A stretch of 27,972 nucleotides of DNA from an uncultured Bacilli bacterium (GTDB taxonomy: Bacteria > Bacillota_I > Bacilli_A > RF39 > UBA660). Made by a program: the position numbers and the translations under genes. The notes beneath the pieces were generated by a model. It saw nothing but the letters and a program-made list of their open reading frames with translations, searched no databases and was not told the origin of the DNA. Below, piece after piece: positions 6,846-15,057 of the stretch. The DNA is taken from assembly GCA_947629285.1 (NCBI GenBank), contig CANRDA010000002.1, forward strand, positions 1-27,972. The letters run 5' to 3'. Each line of letters starts with the position of its first letter. The first letter of the stretch is position 1.

Positions 6846-7967
6846 ATGAAATTTACAATTAAACAAAAAGTACTTTTAGAACATTTAAACTATGTAATTA
6901 GAGGAATATCTACTAAAAATTTAATTCCTATTTTAAACTGCATTAAGTTTGAGCTTACAAATGAAGGATTATATTTAATTAGTACAGACAATGAACTTGC
7001 TATTAAAGATTTTATTCCGGAAAGCGAAATAGATAATATAGAAATACAAGGAGAAGTTTTAATATCAGGTAAGTATATATATGATATAGTAAGAAAACTT
7101 ACAAATGAAGTTATAAACATAGAAGAAATTATTGATTCTCAGGTGTTAATAACTACTGAATCATCATCATTTAAGCTAAATTGCAATAATGTACAGGAAT
7201 TTCCTGATATCGATTTGGAATTTTCAAAAAATCCTATATTAATCGATAACAAAGTATTTAAAACTACTATAAATCAAACTATATTTGCAACATCTACTCA
7301 AGAAAGTAGACCTGTTTTAACAGGAATTAATTTTAAAATAAATGATAATATAATGGAAGTTACAGCAACAGATTCATATAGATTATCTAAAAAAAGAATA
7401 ATATTAGATAGTAGTGTGGAAGATAATGTTGATATTATTATTCCTAGTAGAAATTTAAATGAAATAATAAAACTTATATCTGATGAAGATAAGAAAATGG
7501 AAATACATATATTTGCTAATAAAATTATATTTAAAATAGATAACTTAATTATAATGACAAGATTAATAAATGGAAATTATCCAGATACTAATAAATTAAT
7601 ACCAGATAGTTTTGAGCTTAAAGTAAGAGTAAATTTAGAAAATTTCTTTAATGCAATAGATAGGGCATCACTTCTTACAAACTCTGAAGAAAAAAATACA
7701 ATAAAGCTTGAAACTAAAAAAGATATTATGATAATTTCATCTAATATTCCTGAAATAGGTAATGTAGAAGAAAAAATAAAAATAAATAAAGATAGTGAAT
7801 CTGATATAAAAATATCTTTTAGTTCAAAATATATGTTAGATGCAATTAGAACTTTTGAAAGTGAAGATATAGAATTATCATTTAATGGAGAAATAAAACC
7901 TATTATTGTTAATTATGTTGATAACGATGATTTAACTCAGTTAATATTACCAATAAGAACTTATTAA
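6846..7967 (+). CDS. dnaN: DNA polymerase III beta subunit (sliding clamp)
   Basis: 373 residues from the ATG at 6846, which has GAAGGA just upstream and begins MKFTIKQKVLLEHLNYVIRG, the usual clamp start. A longer frame from 6789 would overlap the DnaA boxes and is not favoured. The dimeric ring tethers polymerase and partners to DNA. Three clamp domains can be followed: DNELAIKDFIP in the first, STQESRPVLTGINF and ATDSYRLSKKR in the second, and a third ending LTQLILPIRTY, the typical C terminus that forms the hydrophobic partner-binding pocket. It follows dnaA in the universal order and ends in its own terminator. Confidence 0.97.
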   Translation: MKFTIKQKVLLEHLNYVIRGISTKNLIPILNCIKFELTNEGLYLISTDNELAIKDFIPESEIDNIEIQGEVLISGKYIYDIVRKLTNEVINIEEIIDSQVLITTESSSFKLNCNNVQEFPDIDLEFSKNPILIDNKVFKTTINQTIFATSTQESRPVLTGINFKINDNIMEVTATDSYRLSKKRIILDSSVEDNVDIIIPSRNLNEIIKLISDEDKKMEIHIFANKIIFKIDNLIIMTRLINGNYPDTNKLIPDSFELKVRVNLENFFNAIDRASLLTNSEEKNTIKLETKKDIMIISSNIPEIGNVEEKIKINKDSESDIKISFSSKYMLDAIRTFESEDIELSFNGEIKPIIVNYVDNDDLTQLILPIRTY

Positions 7968-7991
7968 AACTACTAAAATGTAGTTTTTTTT
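7966..7991 (+). terminator. Rho-independent terminator of dnaN
   Basis: AAAACTAC (7966-7973), 6-base loop, GTAGTTTT (7980-7987), then more T. It overlaps the last bases of the dnaN stop codon. Confidence 0.8.
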
Positions 7992-8008
7992 GTACATTTT
8001 TTTTAAAA

Positions 8009-8040
8009 TTCGACAAAATTCTTCTTTTTTCGACAAAATT
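8009..8040 (+). promoter_or_regulatory. Direct repeats upstream of the comK homologue
   Basis: TTCGACAAAATT occurs at 8009-8020 and again at 8029-8040, a 20-base period that places both copies on nearly the same face of the helix. A -10-like TATAAC follows at 8047-8052. They look like binding sites for a regulator of the gene; exact ComK boxes (AAAA-N5-TTTT) are not clearly present. Confidence 0.45.
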
Positions 8041-8073
8041 GTGGTGTATAACAATCATCGAAGGAGGGTTTTT

Positions 8074-8529
8074 ATGGAAGATTATGAAATTAATTCATCA
8101 ACTTTAGCTATAATACCTATTGATGAGGAAACATCAAGAGTATATGAAGAAGAAGAAGATTACGTAATTGCAAAATCATCCAATAGTATTATAAAAGAAA
8201 ATTGTGAATTTTATGGCAGCTCATATCAAGGTAGATGTGTTGGCACAAAAAATTTAACAGGCATAAAAGCAAAATTTCCTATTATAATTGAAGAGAGTAG
8301 GAATATAATATTTTTTCCCACTTCATCTACGCGTACAAGACAAAGTTCTTGGATTGCTTTAAATAAGATAAAGCACTATAAAAAGAATAATACACATAGT
8401 CAAATATTATTTAAAAATGATGAATTATTAAATTTAGATATATCATATTATTCTCTTGAAAATCAAATTATAAGAGCTACTATGTTAAAATCTAAATTAT
8501 ATGAAAGAAAATTACAAGAAAAGGATTAA
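8074..8529 (+). CDS. comK: ComK-family competence transcription factor homologue, without the C-terminal tail
   Basis: 151 residues from the ATG at 8074, preceded by AAGGAGGG (8061-8068). Similarity to Bacillus ComK runs along the whole protein: YEINSSTLAIIP, CEFYGSSYQGR, the PII and FFPTSSTRTRQ stretch with W/I following, DISYYSLENQIIRA, ending near LYERK. In Bacillus ComK is the master activator of late competence genes and of itself. Bacillus ComK is about 192 residues; the last 35-40, which include the FMLYPK element recognised by the adaptor MecA, are missing here. It lies alone between dnaN and recF, with its own terminator, in the place usually held by the S4-domain gene yaaA. Function as a competence regulator is inferred; the family is well supported. 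Confidence 0.85.
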   Translation: MEDYEINSSTLAIIPIDEETSRVYEEEEDYVIAKSSNSIIKENCEFYGSSYQGRCVGTKNLTGIKAKFPIIIEESRNIIFFPTSSTRTRQSSWIALNKIKHYKKNNTHSQILFKNDELLNLDISYYSLENQIIRATMLKSKLYERKLQEKD

Positions 8530-8541
8530 AAATCCTTTTTT
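8521..8541 (+). terminator. Rho-independent terminator of the comK homologue
   Basis: AAGGATT (8521-8527), loop AAA, AATCCTT (8531-8537) and a T-run. It overlaps the stop codon. Confidence 0.75.
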
Positions 8542-8555
8542 TATTGGTTATTTTA

Positions 8556-8564
8556 TGATATAAT
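8556..8564 (+). promoter_or_regulatory. Extended -10 promoter for recF-gyrB-gyrA
   Basis: TGATATAAT at 8556-8564, following the comK terminator and about 75 bases before recF. No good -35 is seen (a T-run is at the expected place). Confidence 0.5.
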
Positions 8565-8622
8565 TATATTGTGGTATAGGGGTATTCAAACAAACTAAAA
8601 ATCTAGTATTGGGGGATTTAAT

Positions 8623-8649
8623 ATGAAAAGAGAAAGTTCATGTATATAA
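8623..8649 (+). CDS. Eight-codon leader ORF overlapping the recF start
   Basis: ATG at 8623 is preceded by GGGGGA (8611-8616) and encodes MKRESSCI before a stop at 8647-8649. Its end overlaps the recF ATG (8640) by ten bases in another frame. recF itself lacks a strong ribosome site, so this short frame may deliver ribosomes to recF. It may equally be chance. Confidence 0.35.
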   Translation: MKRESSCI

Positions 8650-9767
8650 AAAGACTAAAATTACACAATTTTAGAAACTATGAAAGTTTGAATGTCACTC
8701 TAACTAAAGGAATTAATATAATTTATGGAGAAAATGCCCAAGGAAAAACTAATTTACTTGAAAGTATATATGTACTTGGACTTACTAAATCACATAGAAG
8801 TTTTATAGATAATAATCTTATTAGAAATGGTGAAGATTATTTAACCATAGAAGGTATCATTAATAATCAAAAATTAGATAATAAACTAAATATTTATATA
8901 GATAGTAAATCTAAAGTATTAAAGTATAATGGTAGTGCTATAAAAAAGATAAGTGATTATATTTCTATTATGAATATAATTATTTTTTATCCAGATGATT
9001 TAGAAATAATAAAATCATCTCCACAAGTGAGAAGAAAATATATTAATTTAGAGCTTTCTCAACTATACAGCAATTATTTTATACTTATTAATGAATATAA
9101 TAAGATTTTAAAACTTAGAAATGAATACTTAAAAAAGATAAGTAAAAGAGAATCAAAAGATAGAACATATATAGATATTTTAACAGGATACTTGATAGAT
9201 AAATCTATTATGATATATAAACTTAGAGATAAATTTATTAAAAAAGTTAATGAATACTGCTTTAAAATATATAAAGATATAACAGGTTTAGATGGTTTTA
9301 AAGTTGTTTATAAACCTTGTATAGATATGGATTTAAATTCTAAAACTTTAAAAGAGTATTTAAAAAATGAATACAATAAGAGGTTTGATTACGATTTAAA
9401 ACTTTTATCAACCACACTAGGACCACATAAAGATGATATAGAGTTTTATTTAAATGATAAAAACTTAAAGTATTATGGCTCACAAGGGCAGCAAAGAGTA
9501 GCAGTACTTGCGCTTAAACTATCTGAAATAGAGATATTTAAAAAATATAAGGATACTACTCCAATACTACTTTTAGATGATATATTTAGTGAGTTAGATG
9601 AGGTTAAAAAGAACAATTTACTTAAATATATAAATAAAGATATACAAACAATTATTACTACTACTGATTTAAACAATTTAGATAAAAAATTAATTAAAAA
9701 ATCTAAATTATTTAATATAAATAAAGGCAACATAATAAAAATCAAAGAGGTGAAGTTAGATGAATAA
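8640..9767 (+). CDS. recF: DNA replication and repair protein RecF
   Basis: 375 residues, normal length. RecF is an SMC/Rad50-like ATPase that helps RecO-RecR load RecA at gaps. Walker A is GENAQGKT (30-37) after a start MYIKRLKLHNFRNY. The ABC signature region is YGSQGQQRVAVLALKLSE (about 280-297), and Walker B with D-loop is ILLLDDIFSELD (about 308-319). The start has only a weak purine-rich site and overlaps the short ORF 8623-8649. Its stop overlaps the gyrB ATG by eight bases, so recF and gyrB are translationally coupled. recR, its functional partner, is encoded at 17763. Confidence 0.96.
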   Translation: MYIKRLKLHNFRNYESLNVTLTKGINIIYGENAQGKTNLLESIYVLGLTKSHRSFIDNNLIRNGEDYLTIEGIINNQKLDNKLNIYIDSKSKVLKYNGSAIKKISDYISIMNIIIFYPDDLEIIKSSPQVRRKYINLELSQLYSNYFILINEYNKILKLRNEYLKKISKRESKDRTYIDILTGYLIDKSIMIYKLRDKFIKKVNEYCFKIYKDITGLDGFKVVYKPCIDMDLNSKTLKEYLKNEYNKRFDYDLKLLSTTLGPHKDDIEFYLNDKNLKYYGSQGQQRVAVLALKLSEIEIFKKYKDTTPILLLDDIFSELDEVKKNNLLKYINKDIQTIITTTDLNNLDKKLIKKSKLFNINKGNIIKIKEVKLDE

Positions 9768-11682
9768 CGAACATTATGATGCATCAGATATTCAAGTACT
9801 TGAAGGGCTTGAAGCTGTAAGAAAAAGACCAGGTATGTATATTGGTACAACGGATGTTAAGGGGTTGCACCATCTAGTATGGGAAATAGTAGATAACTCA
9901 ATAGATGAATCTTTAGCAGGATATTGTAATAATATAGAAGTTATTATAAATAAAGGTAACTCAATAACTGTAAAAGATGATGGACGTGGAATACCAGTAG
10001 ATATACATCCTAAAACTAAAAAAAGTACTGTTGAGACAGTTTATACAGTACTTCATGCAGGAGGAAAATTCGGTGGAGGAGGATACAAAGTATCTGGAGG
10101 TCTTCACGGAGTAGGAGCGAGTGTAGTAAACGCATTATCTAAATGGGTAGAAGTTACTGTATATAAAAATGGAAAAATACATTTTATTCGTTTTGAAGAC
10201 GGTGGACATGTATTAGAACCATTAAAAGTAATAGGGGACTGTGATATTAATAGAACAGGAACAACAGTAACATTTAAACCAGACCCTGATATATTCGATA
10301 CGGATATATACGATTATAACACTTTAAAGGTTAGAATAAGAGAACTTGCTTTCCTAAATAAAGGTCTTAAAATAACACTCAGAGATGATAGAGATGAAGA
10401 GGATACAACAGGTGAGACATTCGTATATGAAGGTGGTATTTCTGAATATGTTAAATTTATAAATCAAGGAAAAACTCCAATACATGAAGATGTAATACAT
10501 CTGGAAGGTACTGAGGATAATGTATTTTTTGAAGTCGCACTTCAATATACAGACGGATATAACGATAATATCTATTCATTTGTAAACAATATAAATACAC
10601 ACGACGGTGGTACTCACGAAGAAGGTGTTAGAAGAGCTTTAACACGTGTTATTAATAACTATGCAAGAAGAACAGGAATATTAAAAGAAAAAGATGAATC
10701 TTTAACAGGAGACGATGTTAAAGAAGGTCTTACTATGATTATTTCTTGTAAACATCCAAATCCACAATTTGAAGGACAAACTAAAGGTAGACTTGGAAAT
10801 AGTGAAGTAAGAAAGTTAGCAGATAATGTATTTAGTGAAGGTTTTGAAAAGTTTTTATTAGAAAATCCAGATGAGGCTAGAACAATAGTAGAAAAATCTA
10901 TGCTCGCATGTCGTGCTAGAAACGCTGCTAAAAAGGCAAGAGAAATAACTAGAAAAAGTGATTTAGCAATATCAAATTTCTTTGGAAAACTATCTGATTG
11001 TAAGAGTAAAGACCCAAAAGTATCAGAAATATTTATAGTCGAGGGAGATTCAGCCGGAGGTTCTGCTAAAAAAGGTAGAGACTCTATGACACAAGCAATA
11101 TTGCCTTTAAGAGGTAAAATATTAAATGTAGAAAAGGCAAGACTTGATAGAGCTTTAGGTAATGAAGAGATTAGAAGTATAATAACAGCATTTGGGACAG
11201 GTATTGGTGATGAATTTAACTTAGATAAGTTAAGATACGATAAAATAATTATCATGACCGATGCCGATGTAGATGGTGCGCACATAAGAGTACTATTACT
11301 TACTTTATTCTATAGATTCTTTAGACCAATAGTTGAGTCAGGACATGTATATGCTGCCCAACCACCATTATTTAGAATAATGCATGGAAAAACTAGAAAG
11401 TATACTTTAGATGAAAAAGAAAAAGATGAATATCTAGCCACTCTTCCTGAAAATGTACGAGCTAGAGCAGAGATTGCGCGTATGAAAGGATTAGGAGAGA
11501 TGGATGCAGAAGAGTTAAATGAAACTACAATGGATATAAATAAACGTGTTTTAAGAAGAATAACAGTAGATGACTGTGTTGCTGCAGATGCAATATTCGA
11601 AAAATTAATGGGTGATGATGTTGAACCAAGAAGAGAATTCATCGAAGAAAATGCTGCATTTGTAGAAAATCTTGATATTTAG
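9760..11682 (+). CDS. gyrB: DNA gyrase subunit B
   Basis: 640 residues, the usual Gram-positive length. It is the ATPase and TOPRIM subunit of gyrase, which introduces negative supercoils. The GHKL ATPase motifs DNSIDE, DDGRGIPVD and GLHGVGASVVNALS lie in the first 130 residues. The TOPRIM motifs EGDSAGGS (about 428-435) and DADVDGAHIR (about 501-510) carry the metal-binding acidic residues. The C terminus has GLGEMDAEEL. It overlaps recF by eight bases and ends ten bases before gyrA, whose ribosome site begins at the gyrB stop codon. Confidence 0.98.
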   Translation: MNNEHYDASDIQVLEGLEAVRKRPGMYIGTTDVKGLHHLVWEIVDNSIDESLAGYCNNIEVIINKGNSITVKDDGRGIPVDIHPKTKKSTVETVYTVLHAGGKFGGGGYKVSGGLHGVGASVVNALSKWVEVTVYKNGKIHFIRFEDGGHVLEPLKVIGDCDINRTGTTVTFKPDPDIFDTDIYDYNTLKVRIRELAFLNKGLKITLRDDRDEEDTTGETFVYEGGISEYVKFINQGKTPIHEDVIHLEGTEDNVFFEVALQYTDGYNDNIYSFVNNINTHDGGTHEEGVRRALTRVINNYARRTGILKEKDESLTGDDVKEGLTMIISCKHPNPQFEGQTKGRLGNSEVRKLADNVFSEGFEKFLLENPDEARTIVEKSMLACRARNAAKKAREITRKSDLAISNFFGKLSDCKSKDPKVSEIFIVEGDSAGGSAKKGRDSMTQAILPLRGKILNVEKARLDRALGNEEIRSIITAFGTGIGDEFNLDKLRYDKIIIMTDADVDGAHIRVLLLTLFYRFFRPIVESGHVYAAQPPLFRIMHGKTRKYTLDEKEKDEYLATLPENVRARAEIARMKGLGEMDAEELNETTMDINKRVLRRITVDDCVAADAIFEKLMGDDVEPRREFIEENAAFVENLDI

Positions 11683-11692
11683 GAGGTTAGGT

Positions 11693-14221
11693 ATGGATAA
11701 TGAAGAAAATATAAAAAATGAAGAAATTAATACAACAGATCCTACGGATACTTTTCACGAAAGAGATAGTTTATCTGAAAATAATATCGTAAATGAAGTA
11801 AAAAGTTCATTTTTAGACTATTCGATGAGTGTTATAACATCTCGTGCAATACCTGATTTAAGAGATGGATTAAAACCTGTTCATAGAAGAATACTTTGGT
11901 CAATGTATGAAGAGGGTAACACTCCAGATAAACCACATAAAAAATCAGCAACAACAGTTGGATATGTTATGGGACACTATCACCCACATGGAGACTCAAG
12001 TATATATGATGCTATGGTACGTCTAGCGCAAGATTTTAATCAAAGATATATGCTAGTTGATGGACATGGTAACTTTGGTAATATAGAAGGTGACGGTGCA
12101 GCTGCTTATCGTTATACTGAGGCAAGACTTGCTAAGATATCACTTGAACTTTTAAGAGATATAAATAAAGAAACAGTAGATATGGATGATAACTTCGATG
12201 CGACTAGTAAAGAGCCTAAAGTATTACCTTCAAGATTTCCTAATGTCCTTGTAAACGGTTCTATGGGAATTGCAGTTGGTATGGCAACTAATATTCCTCC
12301 ACATAACTTAGGTGAGGTAATAGATGGATGTATTGCATACATAGATAATCCAGAGATAGATACACTAGGACTTATGGAATATATCAAAGGTCCTGATTTT
12401 CCAACTGGTGGTGTAATACTAGGTAATTCTGGTATAAAAAAAGCATATGAAACAGGTAGAGGTTCTATAACTGTAAGAAGTAGGGCATTTATAGAGGAAC
12501 ACGCAGGACACAATCAAATAGTTATTACAGAAGTTCCTTATGGTGTTAATACAATGGAATTGAAAAACAAAGTTGCAGAACTAGTTCATACAAAAGTTAT
12601 AGATGGTATATCTGATTATCACACGGATTTAAAAGATGGTGTTAAAATAACTATTACTTTAAAGAAAGATGCAAACGCACAGGTTATTTTAAATAATTTA
12701 TATAAACATACTTCATTTCAAACAACTTATGGAATAATATTTTTAATGCTTGATAATGGAACACCTAAGACTTTACCACTTAAAGATATAATATCTAAAT
12801 ATATAGACCATCAAAAAGAGGTAATAATTAGAAGAACTAGATATGATTTGAAAAAGTCTGAAGCAAAAGTTCATATATTAGAAGGATATAAAATTGCTCT
12901 TGATAATCTCGATGCAGTTATTAAGATTATTAGAGAATCCGAAACTGATGAAATTGCTAAAAAAGATTTGATGGATAAGTTTGGATTAACTGAAATACAA
13001 ACAGATAATATTTTAGAATTGAAATTAAGAAGATTAACTGGTTTAGAAAGAGCAAAAATAGAAGAAGAATTAGATAGTTTACTTAAGTTAATAGAAGAAT
13101 TAAAATCTATTTTAGGTAGTGAACAAAAGGTTTTAGATATAATCAAGAAAGAATTAACTGAAATTAAGAATAAGTATGCAGATGAAAGAAGAACATCAAT
13201 AGATATGACTGCAATCGATTATATAGATGATGAATCATTAATTCCAGTTGAGGATTTAGTAGTAACTTTAACAAATAAAGGTTATATTAAACGCGTTGAA
13301 AGCGATACTTATAAACTTCAAAATAGGGGTGGTGTAGGTATAAAAGGAATGACAACAAATGAAGAAGATTTTGTTGAAAATATACTTTATATGACTACAC
13401 ACGATTATATATTATTCTTTACAAATAAAGGAAAAGTATATAGAATGAAAGGATATGAGGTACCACTCTTTAGCAGACAATCAAAGGGTCTTCCAATAAT
13501 TAATCTACTTCCACTTGAAAAGGATGAAAAGGTTAATGTAATGTTGAAAGCAACGCCAAAAGATGTACCTGCATATGTTGTACTTTGTACACGAAATGGT
13601 ATAATTAAGAGAACTAGTATAAATGAATTTGAAAATATTAGAACAAATGGTAAGATTGCTATTACATTAAAAGAAGAAGATGAGTTAATTTCAGCAAAAA
13701 TTACTGAAGGTAATGCAGAAATATTAATCGCATCTTCAAATGGAAGAATAATAAGATTTAATGAAAATGAAATAAGAATCATGGGAAGAACTGCTGCTGG
13801 AGTTAGAGGAATAGATGTTGGAGACGGACATGCTGTAGGTATGGAAATCTCACCTGAACATGCGTTCGTACTAGTAACTACTGAAAATGGTTATGGTAAG
13901 AAAACTGAAATAGAACAATATAGAATTACACACAGAGGAAGTAAAGGTGTAAAAGCACTCAATATAACAGAAAAAAATGGTAATATAGTTTCATTTAAAA
14001 TAGTAAACGGTGATGAAGATTTAATGTTAATTACTGATAGTGGAATGATTATTAGATTACCTCTTTCTCAAGTTTCTTCAACTGGTCGTGTTGCTCAAGG
14101 TGTTAAATTAATTAACTTAAAAGATAATCAAAAGGTTAGCACAATAGCAATTATTAAACACGAAGAAGAGCAGGAAAGTATTGAAAAGGAAGAAACAGCT
14201 GAACAAAATAATGAAGAATAG
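11693..14221 (+). CDS. gyrA: DNA gyrase subunit A with an acidic N-terminal extension
   Basis: 842 residues from the ATG at 11693, chosen because AGGAGG (11681-11686) lies six bases before it. It carries out DNA breakage and rejoining. The catalytic tyrosine is Tyr141 in AAYRYTEARL. The quinolone-resistance region reads GDSSIYDAM with Ser102 and Asp106, the sensitive-type residues. The C-terminal beta-pinwheel has a GyrA box, QNRGGVG (about 543-549), confirming gyrase rather than topoisomerase IV. The first 30 or so residues are acidic and precede the usual EVKSSFLDYSMSVI start of the family by about 25 residues more than in Bacillus. The stop codon abuts the first parS palindrome. Confidence 0.97.
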   Translation: MDNEENIKNEEINTTDPTDTFHERDSLSENNIVNEVKSSFLDYSMSVITSRAIPDLRDGLKPVHRRILWSMYEEGNTPDKPHKKSATTVGYVMGHYHPHGDSSIYDAMVRLAQDFNQRYMLVDGHGNFGNIEGDGAAAYRYTEARLAKISLELLRDINKETVDMDDNFDATSKEPKVLPSRFPNVLVNGSMGIAVGMATNIPPHNLGEVIDGCIAYIDNPEIDTLGLMEYIKGPDFPTGGVILGNSGIKKAYETGRGSITVRSRAFIEEHAGHNQIVITEVPYGVNTMELKNKVAELVHTKVIDGISDYHTDLKDGVKITITLKKDANAQVILNNLYKHTSFQTTYGIIFLMLDNGTPKTLPLKDIISKYIDHQKEVIIRRTRYDLKKSEAKVHILEGYKIALDNLDAVIKIIRESETDEIAKKDLMDKFGLTEIQTDNILELKLRRLTGLERAKIEEELDSLLKLIEELKSILGSEQKVLDIIKKELTEIKNKYADERRTSIDMTAIDYIDDESLIPVEDLVVTLTNKGYIKRVESDTYKLQNRGGVGIKGMTTNEEDFVENILYMTTHDYILFFTNKGKVYRMKGYEVPLFSRQSKGLPIINLLPLEKDEKVNVMLKATPKDVPAYVVLCTRNGIIKRTSINEFENIRTNGKIAITLKEEDELISAKITEGNAEILIASSNGRIIRFNENEIRIMGRTAAGVRGIDVGDGHAVGMEISPEHAFVLVTTENGYGKKTEIEQYRITHRGSKGVKALNITEKNGNIVSFKIVNGDEDLMLITDSGMIIRLPLSQVSSTGRVAQGVKLINLKDNQKVSTIAIIKHEEEQESIEKEETAEQNNEE

Positions 14222-14315
14222 GAATGTTTCACGTGAAACATTCCTTTATTTCCCGGGAAATAATTTAAATTAAAATAGGTAAACAATGTTTCACGTGAAA
14301 CATTGTTTTATTTTG
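14221..14315 (+). terminator. gyrA terminators built from parS palindromes
   Basis: The palindrome 14221-14244 would fold in RNA as a 10-pair stem (GGAATGTTTC / GAAACATTCC) with an ACGU loop, followed by TTTATTT. The next palindrome, 14281-14308, gives a 12-pair stem followed by TATTTT. No other terminator follows gyrA, so parS sites 1 and 2 probably also end its transcription. This is an inference from shape. Confidence 0.6.
14248..14261. promoter_or_regulatory. Noc-type binding site 1
   Basis: Perfect ATTTCCCGGGAAAT, the consensus of the nucleoid-occlusion protein Noc, a ParB paralogue. It sits seven bases after the first parS. Confidence 0.8.
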
Positions 14316-14340
14316 AAAATTATATATTTATTTAATAAAA

Positions 14341-14509
14341 TATTTAATGTTCCACGTGGAACATTAAATAAAAACACGATTTTTAGTTAAAATAATAACA
14401 AAATAATATAACTTATGTTAATAATATTTAATTAATTTAATATTTAACCAATGTTTCACGTGAAACATTGGTAATGTATAAATAAAATTTAGAAAAAATA
14501 ATCGTTAGT
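14341..14509. repeat. Segmental repeat within the parS array, copy 1
   Basis: This segment, from parS site 3 through site 4, is closely similar to 14630-14790. Both start with a parS site, continue ATTTTTAGTTAAAATAATA and AATAATATAACTTAT, and end at a second parS about 105 bases on. The part after 14470 (GGTAATGTATAAATAAAATT) is echoed after parS site 9 at 15198. Confidence 0.75.
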
Positions 14510-14629
14510 GCTATGTTTCACGTGGAACATCTATAAAAAATAAATTAATATAAATAATTAAATTATTATTTTATTAAAAATACAATTGTATTTAAAATTT
14601 ACAAAAAAAATAGTGTAAAAAATAAATAA

Positions 14630-14790
14630 TTTTTAATGTTTCACGTGGAACATTAAGCAAAAAACACAATTTTTAGTTAAAATAATAGTAAAATAATATA
14701 ACTTATTTTAATAATTTTTAATTCATTTAATATTTAATACCAATGTTTCACGTGAAACATATATAAAAATCAAAACAATTTATGTAAATA
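14630..14790. repeat. Segmental repeat within the parS array, copy 2
   Basis: Copy of 14341-14509. After parS site 7 it resembles the sequence that follows site 5 rather than site 4, as if a deletion between two parS sites had removed the intervening part. Confidence 0.7.
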
Positions 14791-14865
14791 ATTTAATAAT
14801 TAATTAGAAAATATGATTGTTATATTCAAAATTTATAATAAATATGATAAAGAATATGCTTTTTA

Positions 14866-14940
14866 TACAGTATTTATATTTAAATTGAGTTAGAATTAGA
14901 TAAAAGTTGCTAAAAAAATTGCAAATGTGCGTACTTTTTT
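14866..14940 (+). pseudogene. Decayed duplicate of the SRP RNA gene
   Basis: The segment aligns with the SRP RNA gene at 15058-15135. The shared parts are TATTTATATT near the 5' end, an AGTTxGAAxxxxxxxAAA-like middle, AAATGTGxGT and a T-run near the 3' end. The downstream flank (TAAAATTAAATTATTTCC, then a parS site) is shared as well. The CCAGG bulge region, the GGAA tetraloop and the AGCAG loop are lost, so it cannot bind Ffh normally. The Noc site of the functional copy is also degenerate here (14955-14968). Confidence 0.7.
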
Positions 14941-15022
14941 ATAAAAATTAAATTATTTCCTAAATAAATGAATAAAAACATCAATGTTTCACGTGAAACA
15001 TTGTAAAAATATAATTAAAATA

Positions 15023-15051
15023 TTGATATTTTTAAATATTTATAATATATT
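15023..15051 (+). promoter_or_regulatory. Promoter of the SRP RNA gene
   Basis: TTGATA (15023-15028), 17 bases, TATATT (15046-15051). Seven bases further is the first base of the RNA terminal stem (15058). TATAAT at 15041 is an alternative -10 but has poor spacing. Confidence 0.55.
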
Positions 15052-15057
15052 ATTAAT

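Noticed and set aside
7990..8073. Longer start (7990) for the ComK homologue
   Set aside because: It overlaps the dnaN terminator and the direct repeats; the ribosome site and the conserved start both favour 8074.
10636..10650. CACGTG core in gyrB as a twelfth parS
   Set aside because: The flanks read TTAACACGTGTTAT, lacking the TTTC/GAAA arms.
10354..13782. Long open frames on the minus strand within gyrB and gyrA
   Set aside because: They are opposite-strand shadows of well-conserved genes and have no ribosome sites or recognisable products.
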